Assembly: GCA_945787015.1 (NCBI GenBank) | Contig: CALZGM010000001.1 | Span: forward strand, 1 to 64,000 | DNA length: 64,000 bases | Origin: an uncultured Roseburia sp. | GTDB lineage: Bacteria; Bacillota; Clostridia; Lachnospirales; Lachnospiraceae | Direction of reading: 5' to 3' | Part shown: in pieces, positions 42,779 to 52,235 of the stretch | Layout: each line of letters starts with the position of its first letter | Numbering within the stretch: the stretch's first letter is position 1 | Notes under the pieces: generated by a model | Databases searched by the model: none | Told to the model about the DNA's origin: nothing | Seen by the model: only the letters and a program-made list of their open reading frames with translations | Made by a program: the position numbers and the translations under genes

Positions 42779-44639
42779 TAAATACATGATACAAAAAGGT
42801 CTTATGTGCCTGAAAGAATATGGCATAAAGGAACTTTATATCAGAGCCACGGAAAAACTGCGTTCGCAGAGAATTCCGTATGATAAGTGGTATCAGAAAC
42901 GAAAACTGAAACGTGCAGAGTGGAAAGCGCAAAGAGCAGATTCCGCAACTTGGGAAAACAGACCGATTGTCAGTATCTGTGTCCCCCTTTACAACACGCC
43001 TGAAAAGTACTTGTTTGAGATGATCGATTCGGTAATCAATCAGACTTATACAAATTGGCAGCTCTGTCTGGCGGACGGAAGTCCGGAAGGGGGGCTCGGT
43101 GAAGCGCTAAAAGCGCATTATCCGTCAGAAGAACGAATTACTTACCTGCATCTGGAAAAGAACCGCGGAATTGCCGGAAATACCAATGAAGCCTTTGCAT
43201 TGGCAGAGGGAACATGGATAGGGCTTTTAGACCATGATGATATTCTGGCACCGGAAGCACTGTATGAGTCTTTGGCGGCAACAGGTGTAAATGAAGCAAT
43301 TGCTGGCGTAGTAAAGCATAGAAAACATACCGGAGTAATCGAGGCAGTTTATTCTGATGAAGATAAGATCACAGAGGATTTAAAAGAGCATTTTGACCCT
43401 CATTTTAAACCGGATTATAATATCGACTTACTCTGTACCAATAATTACATCACACATTTCTTTCTGGTGAAACGTGAGATTGTGGAGCGGGTAGGCGGCT
43501 TCCGCAGCCGGTACGATGGTGCACAGGATTTTGATTTTATCTTCCGCTGTACCGATGCTGCAAAGGGCGTCGCCCATGTGCCACGGGTACTCTACCACTG
43601 GAGAACGTCGGCTGGTTCTACGGCAGAAAATCCAAGCAGTAAAATGTATGCTTATGAAGCCGGAAAACTGGCGATTGAAGACCATCTAAAGGCAAAAGGC
43701 ATAAAGGGCGAAGTTTCCTATACGAAAAATCTTGGATTCTACAGAGTAAAGTATGAAGTGGAAAAACAGGATTTGATATCCATTCTGATTCCCAATAAGG
43801 ATCAGGTAAAACTGCTCCAAAACTGTCTGGCGTCTATTGAAAAAAGCACTTATCAAAATTACGAAATCATTATCGTTGAAAATAACAGTAAGCAGGCGGA
43901 AACCTTTACTTATTATGAAACGTTAACCGGACAGACATACCGAAAGGATGAAAAGCTGGAGGGAACCCTTTCAAACGGCAACCGTATTCGTGTGGTGACA
44001 TGGGAAGGGGATTTCAATTATGCAGCAATCAATAATTTTGGCGCTTCCTATGCTAATGGCGAATATTTGCTGCTGCTAAATAATGACATTGAAATCCTCA
44101 CAGAGGATTGGATGGAAGAAATGCTGGGACACTGCCAGAGAGAAGATGTGGCAGCAGTCGGATGTAAGCTATTGTATCCGGACGGAACCATCCAGCATGC
44201 AGGTGTCGGTATTGGTCTTGGTGGTATCGCAAACAGCATGTTTGTTGGTATGGACAGCAAATTCCATGGTTATATGCACCGGGCAAATCTGCAGATGGAT
44301 TACAGTGCAGTGACGGCAGCCTGTATGATGGTGAAACGTGCCATTTATGATAAGGTGGGCGGTTTTACGGAAGAACTGGCGGTGGCATATAATGATGTGG
44401 ATTTATGCTTAAAGATGGGACAGCTTGGATATCACATTGTATATACCCCATACGCATGTGCGTACCACTATGAGTCTAAAACAAGGGGGAAAGAAGATTC
44501 TCCGGAAAAGCAGGCCCGTTTAAAACGCGAATCAGACTATATGCTGCAAAAATGGAGCGAGATTTTTGAATATGGAGACCCGTACTATAATCCGAATTTT
44601 TCAAAAAAGCGCATGGATTATACACTGGACCGACCTTAA
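42768..44639 (+). CDS. Tandem-domain family 2 glycosyltransferase
   Basis: Cytoplasmic glycosyltransferase of 623 residues with two GT-A (family 2) modules. The first (about 60-290) has SICVPLYNTPEKYLFEMIDS and a metal-binding GLLDHDDIL. The second (about 330-570) has SILIPNKDQVKLLQNCLASI, NNDIEIL in the metal site, and HAGVGIGLGG with AAVTAACMMVKR as acceptor region. Such two-domain enzymes often add rhamnose or related sugars and may make two linkages. It overlaps rfbD, so it is likely tied to rhamnose polymer assembly. The exact donor is not readable from sequence. No terminator follows, but a promoter is seen before rfbB. Confidence 0.87.
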   Translation: MRINKYMIQKGLMCLKEYGIKELYIRATEKLRSQRIPYDKWYQKRKLKRAEWKAQRADSATWENRPIVSICVPLYNTPEKYLFEMIDSVINQTYTNWQLCLADGSPEGGLGEALKAHYPSEERITYLHLEKNRGIAGNTNEAFALAEGTWIGLLDHDDILAPEALYESLAATGVNEAIAGVVKHRKHTGVIEAVYSDEDKITEDLKEHFDPHFKPDYNIDLLCTNNYITHFFLVKREIVERVGGFRSRYDGAQDFDFIFRCTDAAKGVAHVPRVLYHWRTSAGSTAENPSSKMYAYEAGKLAIEDHLKAKGIKGEVSYTKNLGFYRVKYEVEKQDLISILIPNKDQVKLLQNCLASIEKSTYQNYEIIIVENNSKQAETFTYYETLTGQTYRKDEKLEGTLSNGNRIRVVTWEGDFNYAAINNFGASYANGEYLLLLNNDIEILTEDWMEEMLGHCQREDVAAVGCKLLYPDGTIQHAGVGIGLGGIANSMFVGMDSKFHGYMHRANLQMDYSAVTAACMMVKRAIYDKVGGFTEELAVAYNDVDLCLKMGQLGYHIVYTPYACAYHYESKTRGKEDSPEKQARLKRESDYMLQKWSEIFEYGDPYYNPNFSKKRMDYTLDRP

Positions 44640-44651
44640 AACACATATGAC

Positions 44652-44680
44652 TTGGAAACAGCACAGAAATGTGCTACAAT
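44652..44680 (+). promoter_or_regulatory. Internal promoter of the rfbBAC-wzm-wzt block
   Basis: TTGGAA (44652-44657), 17 bp and TACAAT (44675-44680). The spacer holds the dyad AGCACA-GAAA-TGTGCT (44660-44675), which could be an operator. Confidence 0.6.
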
Positions 44681-44711
44681 AAGATGATTACAAATTTTAG
44701 GAGGAAACAAC

Positions 44712-45791
44712 ATGAGAACATATTTAGTAACCGGAGGAGCCGGATTTATCGGTTCTAATTACATTCACTACATGTTCCGTAAATATGACAACGAAATCCG
44801 CATTATCAATGTAGACGCATTGACTTATGCAGGAAACCTTGAAAACTTGAAAGATATCGAGAATAGAGAAAATTATACATTTGTTAAGGCGGATATCACT
44901 GATAAGGAAGCCATTGAGAAAATCTTTTCCGAAAACGAAATTGATCGTGTGGTACATTTCGCAGCAGAAAGCCATGTAGACCGCAGTATCCGTAACCCGG
45001 AAGTCTTTGTTAAGACGAATGTTTTAGGTACCGCAGTCATGTTAAACTGTGCAAAAGCAGCCTGGGAACTTCCGGATGGCAGCTTTAAGGAGGACAAGAA
45101 GTTCCTTCACGTGTCTACCGATGAAGTATACGGTTCTCTTCCGGATGATGAGAATGCTTTCTTCTATGAGACCACCCCATATGACCCGCACAGCCCGTAT
45201 TCAGCCAGCAAAGCAAGCTCAGATATGCTGGTAAAGGCATATGTAGATACTTATAAATTCCCTGCAAATATTACAAACTGTTCGAATAATTATGGCCCAT
45301 ATCAGTTCCCTGAAAAACTGATTCCATTAATTATTAACAATGCGTTACAGGGGAAAAAATTACCGGTATATGGTGATGGTAAAAACGTTCGTGACTGGTT
45401 ATATGTAGATGACCATGCGAAGGCAATCGATATGGTACAGGAAAAGGGACGTCTCGGACAGACTTATAATATCGGTGGACATAATGAAAAACAGAATATC
45501 GAGATTATCAATATCATTATTGAAACTTTACAGGAAATGCTTCCGGAAGGAGACCTGCGAAGAGCCTTGGTAAGCAAGGACTTAATCACCTATGTGGAAG
45601 ACCGTAAGGGACATGACAGACGTTATGCAATCGCTCCGGATAAGATTAAGGCTGAGATTGGCTGGGAACCGGAGACTATGTTTAAAGAAGGCATCAAAAA
45701 GACGATTGCCTGGTTCTTTGAACATGAAGAATGGATGAAAAACGTAACCAGTGGCGATTACCAGAAATATTACGAAGAAATGTATCAATAA
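44712..45791 (+). CDS. rfbB: dTDP-glucose 4,6-dehydratase
   Basis: Second step of dTDP-rhamnose synthesis; it makes dTDP-4-keto-6-deoxyglucose. The 359-residue extended short-chain dehydrogenase has VTGGAGFIGSNYIHY, HFAAESHVDRSI, the active-site HVSTDEVYGSL with Thr-Asp-Glu, and YSASKASSDMLVKAY (Tyr and Lys). TNCSNNYGPYQFPEKLIPL and the NVRDWLYVDDH motif are typical of RmlB. AGGAGG precedes ATG. It has its own promoter and is followed by a hairpin without a T-run before rfbA. Confidence 0.96.
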   Translation: MRTYLVTGGAGFIGSNYIHYMFRKYDNEIRIINVDALTYAGNLENLKDIENRENYTFVKADITDKEAIEKIFSENEIDRVVHFAAESHVDRSIRNPEVFVKTNVLGTAVMLNCAKAAWELPDGSFKEDKKFLHVSTDEVYGSLPDDENAFFYETTPYDPHSPYSASKASSDMLVKAYVDTYKFPANITNCSNNYGPYQFPEKLIPLIINNALQGKKLPVYGDGKNVRDWLYVDDHAKAIDMVQEKGRLGQTYNIGGHNEKQNIEIINIIIETLQEMLPEGDLRRALVSKDLITYVEDRKGHDRRYAIAPDKIKAEIGWEPETMFKEGIKKTIAWFFEHEEWMKNVTSGDYQKYYEEMYQ

Positions 45792-45810
45792 AATATTAAG
45801 AAAAACTAAA

Positions 45811-45850
45811 AGACTAATGGCAGTTTTGCAGGTAAAATTGTCATTAGTCT
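45811..45850 (+). terminator. Hairpin between rfbB and rfbA
   Basis: AGACTAATGG and TCATTAGTCT pair, with an inner GTTTT/AAAAT stem, but only GTTGTGCTT follows. It may reduce read-through or stabilise mRNA rather than stop transcription. Confidence 0.45.
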
Positions 45851-45882
45851 GTTGTGCTTATTAAGAGAAAGGAAATGTTACG

Positions 45883-46761
45883 ATGAAAGGTATTATTTTA
45901 GCCGGAGGCTCCGGCACGCGCTTATATCCGCTCACAAAGGCAATCTCAAAGCAGATTATGCCGGTTTATGACAAACCAATGATTTACTATCCGTTATCCA
46001 CCTTGATGTTAGCGGGAATCCGAGAGGTATTAATCATTTCTACACCGAGGGATTTACCGGTGTTCAAAGACTTATTTGGAGATGGCTCCCAGCTTGGCAT
46101 GCACTTTGAATATGCCATTCAGGAACAACCGAGAGGGTTGGCAGATGCATTTATTATCGGGGAGAAATTTATTGGAAGCGATGCAGTGGCTTTAGTGCTT
46201 GGAGATAATATTTTCTATGGACAGAGCTTTTCAAGAGTCTTAAGAGATGTCGCTGCCCGTACAGAAAACGGGAAGGGAGCAACTATTTTCGGCTACTATG
46301 TAAGAGACCCGAGAGAATACGGCGTGGTAGAGTTTGATGAGAACGGAAAAGCATTATCCATTGAAGAGAAGCCGGAACATCCGAAGTCCAATTATGCAGT
46401 ACCGGGCCTTTATTTCTATGACAATGATGTCGTAGAGATTGCCAAAAATGTAAAGCCGTCTGCCCGTGGTGAAATCGAAATTACAAGCATTAATAATGAG
46501 TACTTAAATCGTGGCACCTTAAGTGTAGAGACACTTGGACGTGGTTTTGCATGGTTAGATACCGGAAATCATGACATGCTCCTTGCAGCGGCAGATTTTG
46601 TATCCGCTTTCCAGAAGCGTCAGGGACTTTACATTTCCTGCATCGAGGAAATCGCATATAAGCGTGGATTTATTGACAAAGGGCAGCTGATAGAACTGGC
46701 ACAGCCTTTATTAAAGACTGATTATGGCAAATATCTGATGGAAGTAGCAGAGGGATTATAA
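45883..46761 (+). CDS. rfbA: Glucose-1-phosphate thymidylyltransferase
   Basis: First step of dTDP-rhamnose synthesis, joining glucose 1-phosphate and dTTP. The 292-residue nucleotidyltransferase has [16 protein letters not shown] (nucleotide loop), [29 protein letters not shown] (metal site), [20 protein letters not shown] and [14 protein letters not shown], all RmlA signatures. Its glucose 1-phosphate may come from the mutase at 10865. AAAGGAAAT precedes ATG, and rfbC follows one base after its stop codon. Confidence 0.97.
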   Translation: MKGIILAGGSGTRLYPLTKAISKQIMPVYDKPMIYYPLSTLMLAGIREVLIISTPRDLPVFKDLFGDGSQLGMHFEYAIQEQPRGLADAFIIGEKFIGSDAVALVLGDNIFYGQSFSRVLRDVAARTENGKGATIFGYYVRDPREYGVVEFDENGKALSIEEKPEHPKSNYAVPGLYFYDNDVVEIAKNVKPSARGEIEITSINNEYLNRGTLSVETLGRGFAWLDTGNHDMLLAAADFVSAFQKRQGLYISCIEEIAYKRGFIDKGQLIELAQPLLKTDYGKYLMEVAEGL

Positions 46762-46762
46762 C

Positions 46763-47323
46763 ATGGGAAAACTGACTGTATCAGAAGATTGTAACGGAAT
46801 CAAAGGATTAAAAGTAATTACACCGGAAGTACATGGGGATAACCGTGGATATTTCATAGAAACTTATAATTATAATGATTTTGCTGCGATTGGAATCGAC
46901 TGCCAGTTTGTACAGGATAACCAGTCCGCGTCCAAAAAAGGGGTATTACGCGGCTTACATTCACAAAAGCAGTATCCGCAGGATAAATTAGTACGTGTCA
47001 TTAAGGGCGAAGTATTTGATGTGGCAGTAGATTTACGTAAGGGTTCCGAAACCTATGGAAAATGGTTTGGTGTCTTACTGTCAGAAGAAAACAAAAAGCA
47101 GTTCTTTGTCCCGAAGGGATTTGCACATGGATTCCTTGTGCTTTCTGATTATGCAGAATTCTGCTATAAGGTAACCGATTTCTATCATCCGAATGATGAA
47201 CTGGGAATTATGTGGAATGACCCGGACCTTGGCGTGGAATGGCCGATTCCGGAGGGCATGGAAATCATTTTATCCGAAAAGGATAAGAAACTATTAAGTT
47301 TTAAGGAGCTCGCTAATGTCTAA
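46763..47323 (+). CDS. rfbC: dTDP-4-dehydrorhamnose 3,5-epimerase
   Basis: Third step of dTDP-rhamnose synthesis. The 186-residue cupin has DNRGYFIETYNYNDF, the active-site GVLRGLHSQKQYPQDKLVRV with catalytic His, VFDVAVDLRKGSETYGKW and FFVPKGFAHGFLVLSD, all RmlC marks. Translation is tightly coupled to rfbA (gap of one base), and its end overlaps wzm by 8 bp, which ties precursor supply to export. Confidence 0.96.
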   Translation: MGKLTVSEDCNGIKGLKVITPEVHGDNRGYFIETYNYNDFAAIGIDCQFVQDNQSASKKGVLRGLHSQKQYPQDKLVRVIKGEVFDVAVDLRKGSETYGKWFGVLLSEENKKQFFVPKGFAHGFLVLSDYAEFCYKVTDFYHPNDELGIMWNDPDLGVEWPIPEGMEIILSEKDKKLLSFKELANV

Positions 47324-48128
47324 AAAGAAAGAGAGTAAACCATTTTTATTAGATATATGGGAAAGCCGCAGTTTGATCTTTCGATTGGCAGGGACGGATT
47401 TTAAAGCAAAATACGCAGGCTCTTATTTTGGAATCATCTGGGCGTTTGTACAGCCGGTCATAACGGTACTGATTTATATGATTATTTTTGGCGCAGGGCT
47501 GAAAATGACTCCGACGGAAACAGAGTATCCGTTTTTGCTGTATTTGATTGCAGGTATTGTGCCATGGTTTTTCTTTGTGGATGCATGGCAGAACGCGTCA
47601 AATTGTCTGGTGGAATATAGCTATCTGGTAAAAAAGATGGTGTTTAAAATCAGTATTTTACCGGTAGTAAAGGTGTTTTCATCCCTGTTTGTGCACCTTT
47701 TCCTTGTGGCAGTCGCCTTTTTGATTTTTGCAGGCTCAGGAAGATTACCGGGGATTACGATGCTGCAGCTTTTGTATTATATGTTTTGTGAAATCTGTCT
47801 GATTTTGGCATTATCTTACCTGACAGCATCCATTACGCCATTTTTTAAGGATATGATGCAATTGTTGAATATCTGCACACAGCTTTTAATGTGGCTGACA
47901 CCGATTATGTGGGATGACGGCTTTTGGCCGGAATGGATGATGCGGATTTTTAGACTGAATCCGATGTATTATATCGTAAATGGCTATCGTGATTGCTATA
48001 TGCATGGTGACTGGGTATGGCAGGACATGGGAATGACACTCTATTTCTGGGGATTTGTTTTGATAGTAGGCTTTATCAGTATCAAAATATTCCGGGAAAT
48101 GAAGGATTTCTTTGCCGACCACTTATAG
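47316..48128 (+). CDS. wzm: Polysaccharide ABC exporter permease (Wzm/TagG type)
   Basis: Membrane half of an ABC-2 exporter that moves a finished, lipid-linked polysaccharide across the membrane. 270 residues with about six membrane segments. ESRSLIFRLAGTDFKAKYAGSYFGIIWAFVQP near the N-terminus is the amphipathic region of this family, and LNPMYYIVNGYRDCYMHGDW near the end is also typical. It overlaps rfbC by 8 bp and is followed by its ATPase 29 bp later. The close link to rhamnose genes suggests a rhamnose-containing polymer. Confidence 0.93.
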   Translation: MSKKKESKPFLLDIWESRSLIFRLAGTDFKAKYAGSYFGIIWAFVQPVITVLIYMIIFGAGLKMTPTETEYPFLLYLIAGIVPWFFFVDAWQNASNCLVEYSYLVKKMVFKISILPVVKVFSSLFVHLFLVAVAFLIFAGSGRLPGITMLQLLYYMFCEICLILALSYLTASITPFFKDMMQLLNICTQLLMWLTPIMWDDGFWPEWMMRIFRLNPMYYIVNGYRDCYMHGDWVWQDMGMTLYFWGFVLIVGFISIKIFREMKDFFADHL

Positions 48129-48157
48129 AAGTAAGATTGCAGAAAGCAGGAAATGAA

Positions 48158-49435
48158 ATGCGGGAAAAAGTAATTGAGATCAAAGATATCGTAAAAACAT
48201 ATAAGCTTTATAATAAACCGGAAGATTTTGTGAAAGAAAAATTGTGCCTGGGACTTAAGAAGTTCTACCGGCCGCACAATGCACTGGATGGAATTAATCT
48301 GGATGTCTACAAAGGGGAATGTATCGGTATTATCGGAACCAACGGTTCTGGAAAATCGACCCTTTTGAAACTGATTACCGGAGTCTCTACCCAGACAAGC
48401 GGGGAAATCACGGTAAAGGGAAAAATCAGTGCGCTGCTGGAACTGGGAGCAGGCTTTAAAATGGAACTTACCGGTATGGAGAATATCTATTTAAACGGAA
48501 CCATTCTTGGATATACGAAAGAAGAGATGGACGAGCGTGTGCAGTCTATCGTCGATTTTGCGGAGATTGGTGAGTATATTAATCAGCCGGTAAGAAATTA
48601 TTCCAGCGGTATGTTTGCGCGCCTTGCCTTTGCGGTTGCCATCAATGTGGAACCGGATATTCTGATTGTAGACGAGGCGCTCAGCGTAGGAGATATTTTC
48701 TTCCAGTCAAAATGTTATCAGAAGTTTATGAGCTTTAAAGAAGCCGGAAAAACGATTTTATTTGTATCCCACGATTTGGGAAGTGTCATCAAATATTGCG
48801 ACAGAACTCTGTTGATTCATAAAGGAAAACAGATTATGGTGGGAAATTCCGCCGACGTTGTCAATGCCTATAAAAAGATTCTGGTAAATCAGTATGATGA
48901 CGGAAAAGGAACCATCGCCAAAGAAGATAAAAAAATATCGATTACCAGCATTGGTAGTGATGCCTGCTGGAAAGACAGTATGGTGAATAATCCGAATGCA
49001 TTAGAATACGGAAATGGCGTGGCGAACATCATTGATTATGCAATCGTTGATGACCAGGGAAATGTCGGCTCCTCCATATACAAAGGAAAAGAATTTGAAG
49101 TTCGCATGAAGGTTGAATTCTACCAGCCGGTAGACAACCCGATTTTTGCATATACCATAAAAGATATCAAAGGAACGGAAGTCAGCGGAACCAATACCAT
49201 GCTAGAAGGAAGAAACTTAGAACATGTGGATGCGGGACAGATTGTAACGATATCCTTCCGACAGAACATGAGCTTACAGGGTGGTGACTACCTGCTTGCA
49301 TTGGGATGTACCGGTTATCCGGAAGGCGAATTTACGGTATATAGCAGATTATATGACGTATGCAATATTCAAGTCATATCAGACAAAAATACAATCGGTT
49401 ATGTGGATTTGAATGCAGATATCACCTATCTGTAA
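48158..49435 (+). CDS. wzt: Polysaccharide ABC exporter ATPase with C-terminal sugar-binding domain (Wzt type)
   Basis: ATPase of the exporter. About 425 residues. The N-terminal domain (1-245) has Walker A GTNGSGKSTLL, signature YSSGMFARLAFAVA and Walker B ILIVDEALSVGD. From about 290 a beta-sandwich resembles the Wzt C-terminal domain, which in E. coli O8/O9a reads the modified end of the glycan before export. Its marks are YKGKEFEVRMKVEFYQPVDN and LQGGDYLLALGCTGY. A longer frame opens at 48017 inside wzm; AAGCAGGAA supports ATG 48158. A methyltransferase-kinase-like gene follows 25 bp later, matching the chain-end recognition idea. Confidence 0.92.
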   Translation: MREKVIEIKDIVKTYKLYNKPEDFVKEKLCLGLKKFYRPHNALDGINLDVYKGECIGIIGTNGSGKSTLLKLITGVSTQTSGEITVKGKISALLELGAGFKMELTGMENIYLNGTILGYTKEEMDERVQSIVDFAEIGEYINQPVRNYSSGMFARLAFAVAINVEPDILIVDEALSVGDIFFQSKCYQKFMSFKEAGKTILFVSHDLGSVIKYCDRTLLIHKGKQIMVGNSADVVNAYKKILVNQYDDGKGTIAKEDKKISITSIGSDACWKDSMVNNPNALEYGNGVANIIDYAIVDDQGNVGSSIYKGKEFEVRMKVEFYQPVDNPIFAYTIKDIKGTEVSGTNTMLEGRNLEHVDAGQIVTISFRQNMSLQGGDYLLALGCTGYPEGEFTVYSRLYDVCNIQVISDKNTIGYVDLNADITYL

Positions 49436-49460
49436 TAATTTAGAAAAAGGAACGGAAGTT

Positions 49461-51242
49461 ATGGTTGAAAAAATCGGACAGGTAGTCATGAATTATGACT
49501 ATTACAGCGGAACAGATTTATACAGCGATGGTGATATCGAGGATACACTGCTTGAGATTGTAAAAAATCATGAGAAATGCGAATTTCCGGAGATCATTGT
49601 GGAATCCAAATCATGGCCGATTCTTTACCATCTGTCAGAAGTTCGTACGAATATTTTAAACTGGTATCCTTTTGAAAAAGATGCGCATGTATTAGAAGTA
49701 GGAGCCGGATGCGGTGCGATTACGGGTGCGATTGCAGAAAAGGTAGAAAAAGTAACCGCAGTAGATTTATCGAAGCGCAGAAGCCTGATTAATGCGTACC
49801 GTAACAAAGAAAAAGACAATATTGAAATTATGGTGGGTAATTTTAATGATATTGCAGCAGGCTTGACAGAAAAGTTTGATTATGTGACCTTAATCGGGGT
49901 TTTGGAATATGGGGAATGCTATATTCCGGGAGAAGATGCCTACCATACTTTTTTGAAAAAAATTGCAGGTTTATTAAAACCGGGCGGAAAAGTGCTGATT
50001 GCCATTGAAAATCAGCTGGGATTAAAATATTTTGCGGGATGCAGGGAAGACCATGTAGGAAAGTATTTCGAAGGGATTGAAGGCTATCGCACAACCACAG
50101 GTGTGAAGACTTTTTCCAGAAAAGTACTGCGAACCCTCTTGGAAGAAAGCGGATATGAGGCCATTCAGTTTGCTTATCCGTATCCGGATTATAAACTGCC
50201 GACGACCATATACTCGGATGCGTTTCTGCCGGTAAAAGGGGAACTGGTCGATAACATGAGAAACTTTGATGCGGACCGAATGATTTTATTTGAAGAAACA
50301 AAGGTTTGGGATACGCTCATGGATGCCGGATTATTTGCGGACTTTTCCAATTCCTTTTTTGTGGAAGCAGCAAATCCGGACCGGGAATCCGATGTATCAG
50401 AGAAAAACATGCAAAAGACTCTGTTTGCAAAATGCTCAGTAGAACGAAAAGAAAACTATAAGATTATCACCCGTATTTTTGAAGAAAACGGGCAAAAGAT
50501 GGTAGAGAAAACTGCCGTAGGAGAAAAGGCAAAAGCACATGTGGAACGTATGCTTGCATTTTCAAAAAACAGCCCTTATACAATGGATAAGGTACAGCCG
50601 GTGCCTTGTGAAAAAGTAGGGGATGGAAGGGTGCGTTTCCCATATGTGGATGGACAGCGCCTGGATAAAATCATTGATGAAGCAGTAAAGCAGAAGAAAT
50701 GGGATGTGGTTTGGAAGAATGTAATCCTCTTAAAAAACATCATCATGAATGTCAGAGAAAAAGAAAGCTTTCATGCAACGGAAGCTTTTTGCGAAATCTT
50801 TGGTGAGGTGCCCGAGTTAGAGGGATATGAGGCTGCAAGAAATGTCAGCCTGGATATGGTATCTGCAAACATCGTGTTATCCGATGCCATCCATATTCTT
50901 GATTATGAGTGGACCTTTGACTTTGCCGTTCCGCTAAAGTTTATCTTATACAGAAGTATTTTACTGAATGGAACACTCAATGTGATTCCGGCAGAGAAAA
51001 AGGAATATCTAATGCAGATGGTTGGTATTTCACCAAAAGAGTGCGAGATATTTTTGCAGATGGAGATTGCGTTCCAAACGTTTGTAACAGGTGTTTCACT
51101 GAATAATTTATATCCCGAAATGCCAACAAAGCATACGGTTGTGAAAGAAGAAAATTATCAAGAGAAACCGAGAAGAAGCTTGCTTCGCCGTGCAGCGGGA
51201 AAAGTGAAGCGAACCGCTCTTTCGGTTTTGAGAAGAGGATAA
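49461..51242 (+). CDS. Methyltransferase with C-terminal kinase-like domain, WbdD-like chain terminator candidate
   Basis: 593 residues in two parts. About 50-250 is a class I SAM methyltransferase: HVLEVGAGCGAITGAIA (motif I), VTAVDLSKRR, LIGVLEYGECYIPGE and LLKPGGKVLIAIENQLG. The C-terminal half shows features of a kinase-like (APH-type) fold: KMVEKTAVGEKA (possible ATP lysine), VSLDMVSANIVL with Asp465-x4-Asn470, and ILDYEW with Asp481-Glu483, like HGDxxxxN...DWE. WbdD of E. coli O9a has the same order, methyltransferase then kinase, and caps the glycan so that Wzt accepts it. The link to wzt here supports that role, but kinase activity is inferred. The frame opens at 49413; AAAGGAACGGAAG selects ATG 49461. 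Confidence 0.75.
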   Translation: MVEKIGQVVMNYDYYSGTDLYSDGDIEDTLLEIVKNHEKCEFPEIIVESKSWPILYHLSEVRTNILNWYPFEKDAHVLEVGAGCGAITGAIAEKVEKVTAVDLSKRRSLINAYRNKEKDNIEIMVGNFNDIAAGLTEKFDYVTLIGVLEYGECYIPGEDAYHTFLKKIAGLLKPGGKVLIAIENQLGLKYFAGCREDHVGKYFEGIEGYRTTTGVKTFSRKVLRTLLEESGYEAIQFAYPYPDYKLPTTIYSDAFLPVKGELVDNMRNFDADRMILFEETKVWDTLMDAGLFADFSNSFFVEAANPDRESDVSEKNMQKTLFAKCSVERKENYKIITRIFEENGQKMVEKTAVGEKAKAHVERMLAFSKNSPYTMDKVQPVPCEKVGDGRVRFPYVDGQRLDKIIDEAVKQKKWDVVWKNVILLKNIIMNVREKESFHATEAFCEIFGEVPELEGYEAARNVSLDMVSANIVLSDAIHILDYEWTFDFAVPLKFILYRSILLNGTLNVIPAEKKEYLMQMVGISPKECEIFLQMEIAFQTFVTGVSLNNLYPEMPTKHTVVKEENYQEKPRRSLLRRAAGKVKRTALSVLRRG

Positions 51243-51245
51243 GGG

Positions 51246-52217
51246 ATGGATGTATCAATTGTAATTCCTGTCAAAAATGGCGGTGAGTTATTGGATCGCG
51301 TATTGAAACGAATTTTTGAGCAGAAGACCCAGTTTCAATATGAAGTGATCTGTGTGGATTCCGGTTCCACAGATGACTCCTTGGAAATCATAAAAAAATA
51401 TCCGTGTCAATTGTATGAGATTCAACCACAGGAGTTTGGACATGGGAAAACCAGAAATTATGGCGCTGGTAAAGGGACAGGGGAATTTATCGTGTTCCTT
51501 ACACAGGATGCTCTCCCGGTAAATGATCGGTGGCTAGAAAACTTTATTTGTGCTATGAAGACCGATGAAGAAGCAGCAGGCGGATTTGGAAAACATCTTC
51601 CGTATCCGGGTTGTAATGTGCTGGATGCAAGAGATATCAATCTGCATTTTAAAGGGTTTGGCGAAGAAACGACGGTGCATTGGATAGAGGATAGGGCGCG
51701 ATATGACACAGAAGAAGGGTACCGCCATTTCCTGGCATTCTTTTCCGATAACAATTCCTGCTTAAGAAGAAGTGTATGGGAAAAATATCCGTATCCGGAT
51801 GTGAACTTTTCCGAAGACCAGATATGGATGAAACAAATGATGGAATTAGGATATAAACGGGTATACTGTCCGGATGCAGCAGTTTATCATTCCCATAATT
51901 ATCCATTAAAAACCTATTTCAAACGATACTATGATGAGTATAAGGGGATTTACCAGATCCATCAGTATCGGATGTTTAAAAGTGTCCCTAGGATGATATA
52001 CGGAATCCTTCGTATTACGAAGGCAGATTTCTGTTATATCTGGGGCAGATCCAATCAGATAGAACACAAATTATACTGGACCTGGTATGCAGCAGTCCGA
52101 AACAGCTTCCGCTGCATCGCAGGGTATATCGCAGGCTGCTATGAGGGCTATTCGGATCGGAAAAAGGCATTTTTCGACCGGCATATTTCCCAGCAGCATG
52201 ACCAGATTCACCAATAA
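51246..52217 (+). CDS. Family 2 glycosyltransferase, rhamnosyltransferase-like
   Basis: Cytoplasmic GT-A enzyme of 323 residues. The nucleotide-sugar fold shows VSIVIPVKNGGELLDRVL, VDSGSTDDSLEII, the EFGHGKTRNYGA motif and FLTQDALPVNDRW, the metal region in the TQDA form seen in RfbF-like rhamnosyltransferases. FSDNNSCLRRSVWEKYPY and FSEDQIWMKQMMELG form the acceptor side. It starts three bases after the preceding stop codon, so it is coupled to it. Together with dTDP-rhamnose synthesis upstream, L-rhamnose is the probable donor sugar. Confidence 0.87.
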   Translation: MDVSIVIPVKNGGELLDRVLKRIFEQKTQFQYEVICVDSGSTDDSLEIIKKYPCQLYEIQPQEFGHGKTRNYGAGKGTGEFIVFLTQDALPVNDRWLENFICAMKTDEEAAGGFGKHLPYPGCNVLDARDINLHFKGFGEETTVHWIEDRARYDTEEGYRHFLAFFSDNNSCLRRSVWEKYPYPDVNFSEDQIWMKQMMELGYKRVYCPDAAVYHSHNYPLKTYFKRYYDEYKGIYQIHQYRMFKSVPRMIYGILRITKADFCYIWGRSNQIEHKLYWTWYAAVRNSFRCIAGYIAGCYEGYSDRKKAFFDRHISQQHDQIHQ

Positions 52218-52235
52218 AGCAAAGTGAGAGAACAG

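Noticed and set aside
48017-48157. Longer Wzt starting inside wzm
   Set aside because: The extra 47 residues are wzm read in another frame; the ATPase fold starts at MREKVIEIKDIV with its own ribosome site at 48158.
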